Below, piece after piece: positions 15,756 to 24,579 of a stretch of DNA of 64,000 bases; the first letter of the stretch is position 1; every line of letters begins with the position of its first letter. Source of the stretch: Clostridia bacterium. GTDB lineage: Bacteria > Bacillota > Clostridia > Christensenellales > Borkfalkiaceae. The stretch is from positions 1 through 64,000 of the forward strand of contig JAFQEM010000022.1 of NCBI GenBank assembly GCA_017399035.1, written 5' to 3'. A program made the translations under genes and the position numbers. The notes beneath the pieces were generated by a model. The model did no database searches. It had not been told where the DNA came from and saw only the letters and a list, made by a program, of their open reading frames with translations.

Positions 15756-15952
15756 TTATATTTAATGATGGCAACAAGAGAACGGCGATTATTTTTGAAA
15801 ACCATTACCTAATATCCAAAGCAGGCGGGTTAATGGTTGTTCCAGAAAATATCGTTCCAGAATTCAAGAAACTTTTAGTTGAATATTATGAAGGAAAGAA
15901 TATTGACGCCATAAAAGTATTTTTAAAAGAAAAGTGCTTAAAGACTTTATAA
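15749..15952 (+). pseudogene. Truncated Fic (AMP-transferase) C-terminal fragment
   Basis: 67 codons with no ATG, opening directly on FNDGNKRTA, the second half of the Fic catalytic motif HxFxDGNKR. The catalytic histidine and all upstream helices are lost; an in-frame stop lies at 15740. The rest (LMVVPENIVPEF...FLKEKC) matches the end of the Fic fold. It cannot be active. Fic proteins transfer AMP to target proteins and often act as toxins, so this is probably the relic of a toxin module. Confidence 0.65.
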
Positions 15953-15956
15953 TCAT

Positions 15957-15987
15957 AAAAAGCGTTAGAAGTCTTCTGACGCTTTTT
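15957..15987 (+). terminator. Intrinsic terminator after the Fic fragment
   Basis: AAAAAGCGTTAGAAG pairs with CTTCTGACGCTTTTT (one G-U) with almost no loop, and ends in a T tract. Confidence 0.75.
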
Positions 15988-15996
15988 GATTTATGT

Positions 15997-16070
15997 CGGG
16001 CTAGATTATTACCCGTGCAATCACTAGCCGTCCAAGTTGAACCTTAACAGGTCAAATTAGACGGCTTTTT
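15997..16070 (+). terminator. Terminator hairpin with a possible competing stem
   Basis: AGCCGTC (16026-16032) pairs with GACGGCT (16060-16066) followed by T residues; inside it TTGAACCT faces AGGTCAA. CTAGCCG (16024-16030) can pair instead with CGGGCTAG (15997-16004), which would break the terminator. No plus-strand gene follows, so an attenuator role is doubtful. It may be the tail of a small RNA. Confidence 0.45.
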
Positions 16071-16176
16071 CTATATTTCTAATTTTAGCGAATATTTGCA
16101 ACAAATTCAACACAAATTTTTATGCTTGATGTGCTACTGACACTTGATTTGTTTGCTCAAATCAGGGATTTTCCGT

Positions 16177-16932
16177 TTAGGATTTCTTTTTTACAGAAAC
16201 TGGTGGAATGCCAAATCTTTTTTTGAATGCTTTTGAAAAATTAAAAGTATCTTTATATCCAACCAAAAAAGCCGTTTCGTTTACAAAAAAACCTTTTTCT
16301 AAAAATTCTTTTGCTTTTTCTAATCTTATTCTTGTAAGGTATTCTTTTATTCCTACACCCACGTTCTTTTTAAACAATTTGAATAAATAACTTTTTTCAA
16401 AACCGAAAAGGTGAGAAAGTTGTTCTACATAAATATCCTGCATATAGTTAAATTTGATATATCTCTTTATTTTTGTAACAACGGTTACTGTTTCACTTTT
16501 TTGGTTAGATAGTGCGTAAATCAATTTATAAATAATCGCTTTATAGGCAGTAGGTGACAATATTTTATCGTTTACTAAATTAAGAAGTTCTAAACCTATT
16601 TCTTTATCGAAAGGATATACTGATTCGTTTGAATTAAAAAAAGATGCATCGTTACCTGAAAAGGCAACCCAAACGTATTCCCAAGGGTCTACGTCGTCAG
16701 CACGGTAAGTAGTAACCTCATCTGGTCGAATTGCAAAAAATTCCCCCGAAGAAATATTGTGTTCGCCGTATTTATCTTGCAAAACGCCTTTACCATTTAA
16801 GCAAAAGTGTAAAAGATAAGAGTCTCTAACGTATGGCCCCCAAAAATGGCCGTTAGCGCATTTTTCGTGTCCACAAAATTCCACCTTTAAATCTACTGAA
16901 GTTGAATCCGACATAAAATATTGTTTAAACAT
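16177..16932 (-). CDS. AraC-family transcriptional regulator (first)
   Basis: 251 residues from ATG 16932, chosen because AGGTGA lies five bases upstream; the longer frame lacks a site and starts inside the promoter. The N-terminal cupin-like ligand domain (GPYVRDSYLLHFCLNGKGVL, then ISSGEFFAIRPDEVTTY) is followed by two helix-turn-helix motifs in the last 100 residues, ending ...FNFSKAFKKRFGIPPVSVKK, the classical AraC/XylS signature. Divergent from the glycoside-hydrolase-like gene at 17299, which it probably controls together with itself through the inverted repeat at 16973-17018. A sugar ligand is inferred from the fold. Confidence 0.88.
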   Translation of the reverse strand: MFKQYFMSDSTSVDLKVEFCGHEKCANGHFWGPYVRDSYLLHFCLNGKGVLQDKYGEHNISSGEFFAIRPDEVTTYRADDVDPWEYVWVAFSGNDASFFNSNESVYPFDKEIGLELLNLVNDKILSPTAYKAIIYKLIYALSNQKSETVTVVTKIKRYIKFNYMQDIYVEQLSHLFGFEKSYLFKLFKKNVGVGIKEYLTRIRLEKAKEFLEKGFFVNETAFLVGYKDTFNFSKAFKKRFGIPPVSVKKKS

Positions 16933-16960
16933 AAGTTCACCTAAATACCTATTTGGCAAT

Positions 16961-17018
16961 ATTATAACATGTTTTTACCATAAAATGCAATAGACTATGC
17001 AAGTTTTTTATGGTAAAA
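16961..17018 (-). promoter_or_regulatory. Promoter and inverted-repeat operator of the first AraC gene
   Basis: On the minus strand, TATAAT (16966-16961) lies 29 bases before the start codon with a weak TGCATT -35. A perfect 13-base inverted repeat (TTTTACCATAAAA at 16973-16985, TTTTATGGTAAAA at 17006-17018) covers the -35 region. Between the arms is a second near-palindrome, TGCAATAGACTATGCA. The layout suits autoregulation. Bases 17019-17239 are AT-rich and show nothing further. Confidence 0.65.
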
Positions 17019-17239
17019 TTTAAATATGAACAAAACTAACCATTTTGCGATAGGCGAAAATAATATTTGTTTTGTATAAAAATGAATTAAATTACAAAAG
17101 CATTTGACGTTTTTTGTGGGTAGTAAAGATGCGCTGTATTTATTTTAAATTATAAAATTTCCGTTTTTTGACAGATATATACATTTTAATCGTATAAATA
17201 GGTTCGTTTTCTTATATTTTAGGTTTTTTTTGTTTATTT

Positions 17240-17265
17240 ACTTAAACGAAAGGGTGTGTTATAAT
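17240..17265 (+). promoter_or_regulatory. Promoter of the 17299 gene with a repeated 13-base motif
   Basis: A perfect -10 TATAAT (17260-17265) lies 34 bases before the start codon. The -35 position holds ACTTAAACGAAAG (17240-17252), a poor -35 match. The same 13 bases recur at 22718-22730 before the ABC-transporter operon, which suggests a shared activator or repressor site. Confidence 0.6.
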
Positions 17266-17298
17266 CTATTTGTTGGCGATATTTAGAAGGAGAGAAGC

Positions 17299-19296
17299 AT
17301 GTTAGTTCAGCGTTTTGGAAGTAAAGAACAAATTGAAGACAGTTATATTGACAGTTTTATTGAATTGAAGAAAAAATATCCGTTGGGGTTTGATGGTGTG
17401 TGGCTAACTACTTCTTACGGATTTCCTTCGCTTGAAGTACACAAAAATTATGCTCAAAAGTTAAAAGCAGTTGCGGAAAAGTTGCGCAGTGCAGGAATAA
17501 AAGTTTCCATGCAACTAGCAAACTCGATAGGTCATGGCAGTTATATGGCAGATTATCACGACTGTTCGGGGCTTACTGAAGGCGAATATAAAACTCAACT
17601 TCTCATAGGTGAAAGTGGACAAGAGGGGGTTGCAACTTTTTGTTGGAACAGTGAAGTTTTTCGTTCTTATCTTCGTCAACAAATAAACGCATATTGCACT
17701 GCTGTTAAACCTGATATATTGTGGATTGACGACGACTTTAGGGCGAATAATCATTATCCCGTAAACTATGGATGTTTTTGCCCTGATTGCATAAATAAGT
17801 TCAATCAACTTTACGGCAGTTCTTTTGATAGAGAAAGTTTGGTTAAAACAATACTTTATAAAGACATTGAGTGGAGAAAAAAGTGGATAGAGTTTATTAA
17901 AAATGGTTTATCGTCACTAATGAGAGAGATTTGTGAGGAAGTTCACAACTGTTCGCCAAACACAGAATTCGGTTTGCAAAATTTTTGCAACGGCGCATAT
18001 ACTGGTTTTGGCTTATCTTTCCTTTTTGACCAAATGAAAGCGGTGAATGGAAAAAATCCACATTATCGTGCGGGTGGTGGAACTTATAAAGACCATAATC
18101 CAAACGATATTTTACTTAAAAACATATACATAACTTTCCAACATTCTTTTATGGAAAAGGGTGGGTGTCGTTATCCGGAAATAGAAAATAGCCCTTATTA
18201 CGCGTACGGCAAAAGTCCTGCAGGAACGACGTTTGAAACAACCTATTATTTGGCTAATGGTGCAAATGGTATGACGTATGCAATGATGATGCATCTTGGA
18301 GAACCAGTAGAGTGGCACGAAAGAGAATATTCTCTCTTTAATCAAATGCGTCCGTACTGGGATAGGTTGATGGATTTGTCTAATAGAACAATCGGCGTGG
18401 GTATGATTTACTTTATGTCTGAAAACGCTTGTGCTAAAACACTTTTAGAAGGTCAGGGGATAGACCAACTTGCCGAAGAGAACGTGCTTGCCTGTCTATC
18501 TTTATATCGCGACGGGTTTCCCGTGGTATTTGATAAAAGTGATAACGGCGTATATATGTTACGTCCAGAAATTGCAGAGTATATATCTAAAGAAGAATTT
18601 GAATTTCTTAAAACCAAACCCGTTTTAACTTGTGGAGAATCGGTTGCAATTTTAACAAGAAGAGGTTTTGAACTACCGGTAACTGCAACGCCTGTGTGCG
18701 ACGCTGAAAGAAATCATTTAATAGAAGTTTACACTTCTGATGCGCTTAACGGTAATATGAATAAATCTTATGGGGAAGGCGCGTTTGATTGCGAACATTT
18801 TTATCCGCATATTTTAAGTTGTGAAGAAGACGCTCGTATCCTTGGACATTTTAAGTATGTTTTTGATAGACCTAATGGTGTTGACGGAAAAGTTTCTACA
18901 CTAATAATTAAATTGAAAGAAGGTGGAAACTGGGGCGTTTTAGGACATGCAATTTGGCGCGGTGTTAAAAACTTTACGGAAAGGGAAAGAATACTTAATA
19001 TTGCGGATGAGTTGTGCGGTGGATTATCTGCAAGAATATTATCGCCAGAACAAGCCGTTCTTAATATAAGACAAAATAAAGCAGGTCAGGTTGCTGGAAT
19101 TTCCGTTACGAATTGTACTATTGGTTTTGAAGAAGACGTTAGAGTTTTGGTTAGAAAACCTGCAGGTAAAAAGGCATATTTGCAAGGTCAATATCAAGAA
19201 TTTGAAGAAATAAAATTTAAAGAAGTTGAGCACGGGGTGATTTTGACTATTCCTAAAATTACGCCGTGGTCAGTAGTGACCGTTTTCTTTGAATAA
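17299..19296 (+). CDS. Putative TIM-barrel glycoside hydrolase (GH42-like layout)
   Basis: 665 residues, no signal peptide, so cytoplasmic. The N-terminal barrel region begins KYPLGFDGVWLTTSYGFPS; a strand end carries WIDDDFR (142-148), followed by a CFCPDC cysteine cluster (159-164) common in uncharacterised barrel enzymes. A middle region (about 390-460) resembles the trimerisation domain of beta-galactosidases (GxMIYFMSENA...FLKTKPVLTCGESVAIL). A small beta-sandwich ends the chain. The catalytic acids cannot be named with certainty; Asp144-146 and the Glu of EPVEWHER are candidates. The start is fixed by AGAAGGAGAGAAGC before ATG. Controlled by the divergent AraC gene; substrate unknown. 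Confidence 0.68.
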   Translation: MLVQRFGSKEQIEDSYIDSFIELKKKYPLGFDGVWLTTSYGFPSLEVHKNYAQKLKAVAEKLRSAGIKVSMQLANSIGHGSYMADYHDCSGLTEGEYKTQLLIGESGQEGVATFCWNSEVFRSYLRQQINAYCTAVKPDILWIDDDFRANNHYPVNYGCFCPDCINKFNQLYGSSFDRESLVKTILYKDIEWRKKWIEFIKNGLSSLMREICEEVHNCSPNTEFGLQNFCNGAYTGFGLSFLFDQMKAVNGKNPHYRAGGGTYKDHNPNDILLKNIYITFQHSFMEKGGCRYPEIENSPYYAYGKSPAGTTFETTYYLANGANGMTYAMMMHLGEPVEWHEREYSLFNQMRPYWDRLMDLSNRTIGVGMIYFMSENACAKTLLEGQGIDQLAEENVLACLSLYRDGFPVVFDKSDNGVYMLRPEIAEYISKEEFEFLKTKPVLTCGESVAILTRRGFELPVTATPVCDAERNHLIEVYTSDALNGNMNKSYGEGAFDCEHFYPHILSCEEDARILGHFKYVFDRPNGVDGKVSTLIIKLKEGGNWGVLGHAIWRGVKNFTERERILNIADELCGGLSARILSPEQAVLNIRQNKAGQVAGISVTNCTIGFEEDVRVLVRKPAGKKAYLQGQYQEFEEIKFKEVEHGVILTIPKITPWSVVTVFFE

Positions 19297-19302
19297 TAAA
19301 AA

Positions 19303-19336
19303 ATACGGTAAAAACGTAAAGCCATTTTTACCGTAT
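19303..19336. terminator. Bidirectional terminator between convergent genes
   Basis: ATACGGTAAAAA pairs perfectly with TTTTTACCGTAT across a 10-base loop between the stops of the hydrolase and the second AraC gene. Confidence 0.78.
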
Positions 19337-19355
19337 AAAGGTTATAATTTGTTTT

Positions 19356-20192
19356 TTATGTAGAAGGCAAAATGTAGTTGTTTAACAGTTTGCGATATTC
19401 CGTTGGTGTAGAACCGTATTTTGCTTTGAAGCAACTTATAAAATGGCTTACGGCAACGAAACACAATCTATCTGAAATTTCTTGTAAAGACAGTTGAGTT
19501 GTGGTCAAGAGCGTGGTTGCACTATCTAGTCTAACGTTGTCTATGAATTGTTTTGGGGTTACGCCAGTGTTCTTTTTGAATAAATTGCGAAAATGTTTTT
19601 CACAATAATTAAATTGTTGTGCAAGGTCCTTTACGGTTAATCCTTTAGTAATGTTGTCATTTATGTAAACTATGGCTTTGTCTACGATTTCAGCGTCTTT
19701 GCTTTTTGACACAGTTGCTTTATTTATAAGATTAAGCCATTCTAGTACTCGACAGGTAAATTTCGCATTTGCATATTGAGCGTTATAGTCGTTTTGGGTT
19801 CGGACAAGTTCAATAATTTCGTTTGCGAAAGAAATTTCCTTTTGCGCGTCAATATTGTCAAGTTGGAAAATTTTATTTACTGGTAAATTTATTCCGTGAG
19901 CCATAAACCAGTAGTTTATGCAATGTCTACCGTTATCGTCGCTGTATACGGTTGCAAGGTCGCTAACCATAACGAAAGCAAGGGAATTCTTTTTTATCCA
20001 AAGGCGTTCGCCGTTTCTCAAAACGAGAAACGTGTTACCTTCAATAGGTAAAAAGATGCCGAACATTTTGCGGTCGTCTGGCAACATATCTCTTCTACAG
20101 GGCTCGTAAACGCGAGAGTTGTATATGCTAGTGATATTACAAAAGGCTATTGACTGTGAAGATGAAAATGCAAATGTAATTGGAACGCTCAT
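19356..20192 (-). CDS. AraC-family transcriptional regulator (second)
   Basis: 278 residues from ATG 20192, fixed by GGAGGT seven bases upstream; the longer frame starts within the -35 box. The N-terminal part is a cupin-type sensor (MFGIFLPIEGNTFLVLRNGERLW). The C-terminal 100 residues hold the two AraC helix-turn-helix motifs, LTVKDLAQQFNYCEKHFRNLFKK and LSLQEISDRLCFVAVSHFISCFKAKYGSTPTEYRK (each seen as the standard A...F...S.F...FK pattern). Divergent from the DUF4838 gene at 20313, its likely target along with the transporter operon. Confidence 0.88.
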   Translation of the reverse strand: MSVPITFAFSSSQSIAFCNITSIYNSRVYEPCRRDMLPDDRKMFGIFLPIEGNTFLVLRNGERLWIKKNSLAFVMVSDLATVYSDDNGRHCINYWFMAHGINLPVNKIFQLDNIDAQKEISFANEIIELVRTQNDYNAQYANAKFTCRVLEWLNLINKATVSKSKDAEIVDKAIVYINDNITKGLTVKDLAQQFNYCEKHFRNLFKKNTGVTPKQFIDNVRLDSATTLLTTTQLSLQEISDRLCFVAVSHFISCFKAKYGSTPTEYRKLLNNYILPST

Positions 20193-20217
20193 ATTAAAGA
20201 CCTCCGTATTGGGTTTA

Positions 20218-20258
20218 ATTTTAAGATATAAATATAAAAATGTCAAACATAATTTATG
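20218..20258 (-). promoter_or_regulatory. Promoter and palindrome upstream of the second AraC gene
   Basis: On the minus strand TTGACA (20246-20241), a 17-base spacer and TAAAAT (20223-20218) form a near-consensus promoter. The odd palindrome CATAATTTATG (20248-20258), flanked by TCAAA and TTTGA, abuts the -35 and is the likely AraC site for both directions. A weaker plus-strand promoter (TTGACC at 20262, TAGTGT at 20285) may serve the gene at 20313. Confidence 0.68.
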
Positions 20259-20312
20259 ATTTTGACCGTTGTACGTAAGGATTTTAGTGTTTAAATATTT
20301 AAGGGGATAAAG

Positions 20313-22691
20313 GTGTTTTTAGTCGAGAAAGGAATTGCTAAAAAGAAAATTCGCATATCAAACTTTGCTGATGAAAAAATAGTTTATGCTGCAAATTCTT
20401 TAGCAAAGTCGATTTTTGATATAACTGGCGCAAGTATAGAAATAGAAAAAGTTGCCGATTTAAATGGACTAGAAGACAGTTTGGTTTTATGCTTGAAGTC
20501 AGATTTAACTCACACCATTACTCAAGATTTTTGGGTAGGGGCGGATGCTTATAACGTTCAAACTGTAGAAAGTAGTGTTTACGTGATAGGGGAAACTTCT
20601 TTTGGCACTTACTATGGCGCACACGACTTATTAGAGAAAAATGCTCAAATAGTTTGGTGCCGTGGCGCAGAAGATTTAGCAGTTGAATATATAAAATCGG
20701 ACAGTATTAAACTTGAACATTCAAACTATCAAGATTGTTCAGTTTTCCCTATAAGGTGCTATAACATTTGTGGAAAAGGTAGCGTTAATAGAGACCATTT
20801 GGATAGGGGTACGGCGGAATATTTAGGCAAGAATAAGATAAACGGAATATTCCATCTTTTGCCCGAAGAATGGAGAAAATACGGCGTTTATTGTCCTGGA
20901 AAATATATGAGCGCGTTCAATCATTTTGAAGAACATTTGCAAGAACATCCAGAGTATTTTATGTCTTCCCCACAGGGAGAGCCAATGACCAAGGTTCGCG
21001 GATGTGAGTGTGTGCCAAATTTTTATAATAAAGGCGTGGTTGAAATAATTGCTCAAAAGATAGCCCAAAGACTTAACGAAAACGAGTGCGACCAAGACGT
21101 TTTGTCGTGGATTATGCCCGACGACCCTTATTTTGGCACTATTGAAAACGGTATAAAATTGCACGAACAACCGTTCACTGCAGACGATGGTACTGTAGTT
21201 TATCCCCAACAGAAAAATTATAAGTCTACGGTATATTATAATTTTATGAATAGGGTTATGAAAAGGCTCAATCAAATACGTCCAAATTCAAAACTTTTAA
21301 TTTTAGCGTATATGTATGCAGAAGAATGTCCTGCCATAGAAGTTGATGAAAGATTGACCGTAGTTTTATGCCCTATACTTACTAACGATAAATATTCTTA
21401 CATTACAGAACAGGTAAATGATAACCAAGCGATTAGGCAAAACGTGCTTGCATGGCGGAAAAAAACCAAAAATTTGGGTATGTATATGTACTGGCAAAAT
21501 TTTGACGCAGCGCATAGGTATTCAAGACCTTCTCTTTCGGTAATGAAAGAAGATTTGATTTGGTTTAAGGAATTGAATATAAATCAAATAGTTATTGAAT
21601 CAAGAATAGATTGTACTTTTACAGAAAATTTGACAGAGTCGCAATTAAATTCGAGAAACGGTTTCACTATGAACGAAGCCTATCAGTGGTGTTTGCAAAA
21701 ACTCATGTGGAACCCTGAACTTGACATTGATAAACTTTTGGATAGGTTTTGCAAAGTAGTATATAAAGAGTGCGCCGAAGAGATGCGAGAGTATTTTGAT
21801 ATTTTGCAAGAAGGATGGAATAAAAGATACGCAAACGTGTGGTATCCCACTGGTTGTGACGTTTATTATTATCAATTTGTTGTGCTTGCGGGCATTAATA
21901 AAAAGTTGCGGGAAATTATTTCTAAAGCAAAACTTAAAGCGGTTACAAAAAGCGTAAAATTAAAAATTGATTTTATATATAAAACAGTAAGTGTAGAACT
22001 TGATAAATACGAAAATTTTGTTAAAGAATATGCGAACGTTGTTTGGGTGGATGGTGAAGATTTGCTTTCTAGTAGTGCAATGGATTTTATAAACAATCCT
22101 TTGAGCGCGTGGAACAAGGCTAAACCGCTAACCGTTTTAAGGAACTTTCAAACAATGGAATTTTACCCGAAAGATGCAAAATTCTCTTGTAGAATACTTT
22201 ACGATAGAAACAATATATACTTTGGTTACTCGGTATATGACGACACCGTGGTAAGAGTGGAAGACGCTGAAGACGGGCAAATTAAATTATTTAGAGAAGA
22301 CGGTAGTGAAGTTATAAGTTATGCAGAAACTTATATAGGCGGAAATCACTTAAATCAAGATAAATATTTTGGGTATATAAGCGGTTGGCAACGTGAACGA
22401 GGTTATAACGGAAAATATTATGAAAACACCGGAAGTGCTCAAGAAATCCCACATTTTAAAGGGCTTAAAGACGTAAAGTTTTGCAAACTTTCCGATAAGA
22501 GAGAAGAAAGATATTATTTTCACGTTCAAGTTATTCCTATCGAGGGTTTAGAGTCAACTTTAGATACTTTCATGCCTTATGGTTCATTCGTATATTATAC
22601 TAATCGTTACGGTAGAGCAGGATGGATGGGATATGGTTTATGGAGCAAGGCAAATTTTTCGGAATTTAAGTTAGAAGAACGTAAAAAATAG
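20313..22691 (+). CDS. DUF4838 protein with GH67-like N-terminus and CBM9-like C-terminus
   Basis: 792 residues from GTG 20313 (AAGGGG ribosome site), with no signal peptide, unlike the other two DUF4838 proteins here. The N-terminal 130 residues look like the alpha/beta domain that precedes the barrel in GH20/GH67 enzymes (AANSLAKSIFDITGASIEIE...FGTYYGAHDLLEK). Residues about 200-500 are DUF4838: HLQEHPEYFMSSPQG, WIMPDD, MYMYWQNF and QKLMWNPELDIDKLLDRF. The last 170 residues (RNFQTMEFYPKDAKFSCRILYD...NIYFGYSVYDDT) resemble a family 9 carbohydrate-binding fold. The family is associated with glycan loci; no activity is established to my knowledge. Probably a cytoplasmic or unconventionally placed glycosidase. 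Confidence 0.75.
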   Translation: MFLVEKGIAKKKIRISNFADEKIVYAANSLAKSIFDITGASIEIEKVADLNGLEDSLVLCLKSDLTHTITQDFWVGADAYNVQTVESSVYVIGETSFGTYYGAHDLLEKNAQIVWCRGAEDLAVEYIKSDSIKLEHSNYQDCSVFPIRCYNICGKGSVNRDHLDRGTAEYLGKNKINGIFHLLPEEWRKYGVYCPGKYMSAFNHFEEHLQEHPEYFMSSPQGEPMTKVRGCECVPNFYNKGVVEIIAQKIAQRLNENECDQDVLSWIMPDDPYFGTIENGIKLHEQPFTADDGTVVYPQQKNYKSTVYYNFMNRVMKRLNQIRPNSKLLILAYMYAEECPAIEVDERLTVVLCPILTNDKYSYITEQVNDNQAIRQNVLAWRKKTKNLGMYMYWQNFDAAHRYSRPSLSVMKEDLIWFKELNINQIVIESRIDCTFTENLTESQLNSRNGFTMNEAYQWCLQKLMWNPELDIDKLLDRFCKVVYKECAEEMREYFDILQEGWNKRYANVWYPTGCDVYYYQFVVLAGINKKLREIISKAKLKAVTKSVKLKIDFIYKTVSVELDKYENFVKEYANVVWVDGEDLLSSSAMDFINNPLSAWNKAKPLTVLRNFQTMEFYPKDAKFSCRILYDRNNIYFGYSVYDDTVVRVEDAEDGQIKLFREDGSEVISYAETYIGGNHLNQDKYFGYISGWQRERGYNGKYYENTGSAQEIPHFKGLKDVKFCKLSDKREERYYFHVQVIPIEGLESTLDTFMPYGSFVYYTNRYGRAGWMGYGLWSKANFSEFKLEERKK

Positions 22692-22717
22692 TGTACGGTT
22701 TTAGTTTTTAATAACAA

Positions 22718-22730
22718 ACTTAAACGAAAG
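22718..22730 (+). promoter_or_regulatory. Second copy of the ACTTAAACGAAAG motif
   Basis: This is an exact 13-base match to 17240-17252, lying 140 bases before the solute-binding-protein gene. In the rest of the gap (22731-22870) I see only an imperfect hairpin AAATATCGAG/CTCGTATTT (about 22817-22841). Confidence 0.5.
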
Positions 22731-22870
22731 ATAGTAACCACTAAATTTAAAAAGATGTGGCTTTCTGTTGGCAAAGGGCAAAAGAAATCCGTTTGGTGTG
22801 GTTAATTAAAGAAAAATATCGAGTGTATAGGGCTCGTATTTAATAAATTTTTTTAATAAGAGGTGTTAGA

Positions 22871-24532
22871 ATGAAGAAATTATTTAAGGCTTTAGCAATT
22901 TTAATTGCTTGTATGGTTGCGAGTTCGTCAGCGTTCGGTTGCGCTAAAAAACCCGACGTAGGCGTTGATTTGGATGATTCAAAGAAGACCATAATCATTT
23001 CGGTTTTCGGCGGTGGTTTTGGTACTAGTTGGGCAGTTGAAATGTGTAATGCGTGGAACAAAAGTGAAGAAGGTAAGGCTAGTGATTACCAATTTACCTT
23101 ATTGAGTGATAGTGGTCATTTAGACACTAATGCAACCATTAAAACTTATATATCTTCTAATGCGACGCAAGCGGACATATTCTTTACCGACGATTGCGAT
23201 ATGACAAAGTTTACTGACGATACAACTCAAGATAAACTTCTTGACTTGACAGACGTTTGGAACGCTAAACCCGACGCACAATTCCCCGATAGAAAAGTCC
23301 GTGATAAATTCTATTTCGTTGACGAACTTGAAAGTGTTTGGACCAGTTCAAGTGGCGCAAAACTTTCAATACCGTACACTATGGGTACTTCAGGCATAGT
23401 ATACGATAGAGATTTATTTGAAACTATGGGCTGGTATTTTACCGACAACACAACGGCGAATGGGCTTTCTAAAGGTATGGACGGAGTTGAAGGCACGTAT
23501 GACGACGGATTGCCAGTAACCGTTTCGGATTTTGAAACTCTTTTAAGTAAAATTACAAACAGAAAGTTGATACCTTTTGTAATTTACGGCGACGTTGCGT
23601 CCGCAGGTACTGACCACGTTATCAACGCTATTTGGGCGCAATATGAAGGTGTTGAAAGTTTTGTAAACGGATTTGATTATAGTGGTGAAATTTACCGCGC
23701 TAACGGTAATTTCTCGGTAACCCCTGAAACTGGATATCAAATTTATCAAAATGCAGAAGGTAGAACAAAAGGCGTTAAGTTTGTAGAAGATTATATTATT
23801 GCTAAAAATCTTGATAAAACTTATAAATATCTTTATTCTGATTCTTCCAGTTTAGACCATAAAGAATCGGAAAGCACCTATATTTATAGCCACGACCCTG
23901 GTCCTCAAATCGCAATGACTATTAACGGCGCGTGGTGGGAAAACGAGGCAAGAGGCGCGTTTGATGAAGAAAAACGCATAGGTAACCCTGGTTACGGTGA
24001 AAGAAATTATGGTTTTATGCCTGTGCCTATTCTTGAAGGACAAAATCCTGCAAGCAATAAAACCGTATTTTCTGTAAACAATTTTGGTAGTGTTTTTGCA
24101 GTTAAATCTAGCGATAGTGCTAAAAATGAAGCAATTAAGAGTTTCCTTGCTTTCTATTCGAGTAACGCAGGTCTTAACATTTTCACTAAAAAAGTTGGCG
24201 TTGCTCCAGGATACAAGTTTGAAATTGACGATACCGTTTTATCTAATCTTACTAAATTCGGTAAAATATATTACGAAATTTGTAATTCTGAACACGTTGA
24301 GATAGTTGCGCCCACGGTATTTAGATATCTTTCACCTATCAACTATAAATCGACAAACTCTCCAAAGAGAAATAAAGTTACGGTAAATTCCTACGACTAT
24401 ACCGCATACGAGGCTATGAATGCTATATCAAATAAGAAAACCGCAACAGAAGTTATTGAACTTTGGGCGAATGAATTTAATGAAAATACATGGGCAACTT
24501 TAGTAAACAGCGTAATGCCTAAAAATAACTAA
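22871..24532 (+). CDS. ABC-transporter solute-binding lipoprotein (CUT1 type), module 1
   Basis: 553 residues. A lipoprotein signal ends in S-A-F-G-C, then a short linker and a family 1 extracellular binding domain: SVFGGGFGTSWAVEMCNAWNKS at the mature N-terminus, tryptophan-rich hinge segments (AWWENEARG), and FLAFYSSNAGLNIF near the C-terminus. It should be tethered to the outer membrane face and hand an oligosaccharide to the permeases encoded next. First gene of a run with short gaps to 36573. The start is fixed by AAGAGGTGTTAGA before ATG. The length of 550 residues fits binders of larger sugars; the ligand cannot be read from sequence. Confidence 0.85.
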   Translation: MKKLFKALAILIACMVASSSAFGCAKKPDVGVDLDDSKKTIIISVFGGGFGTSWAVEMCNAWNKSEEGKASDYQFTLLSDSGHLDTNATIKTYISSNATQADIFFTDDCDMTKFTDDTTQDKLLDLTDVWNAKPDAQFPDRKVRDKFYFVDELESVWTSSSGAKLSIPYTMGTSGIVYDRDLFETMGWYFTDNTTANGLSKGMDGVEGTYDDGLPVTVSDFETLLSKITNRKLIPFVIYGDVASAGTDHVINAIWAQYEGVESFVNGFDYSGEIYRANGNFSVTPETGYQIYQNAEGRTKGVKFVEDYIIAKNLDKTYKYLYSDSSSLDHKESESTYIYSHDPGPQIAMTINGAWWENEARGAFDEEKRIGNPGYGERNYGFMPVPILEGQNPASNKTVFSVNNFGSVFAVKSSDSAKNEAIKSFLAFYSSNAGLNIFTKKVGVAPGYKFEIDDTVLSNLTKFGKIYYEICNSEHVEIVAPTVFRYLSPINYKSTNSPKRNKVTVNSYDYTAYEAMNAISNKKTATEVIELWANEFNENTWATLVNSVMPKNN

Positions 24533-24579
24533 TAGGAGATTTTTCACTACCTTTTGGTGGGGAGAAATGAAAATTTAAG

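Noticed and set aside
17515..18345. Minus-strand frames within the hydrolase gene
   Set aside because: No ribosome sites or family patterns; the sense strand is a continuous well-formed protein.
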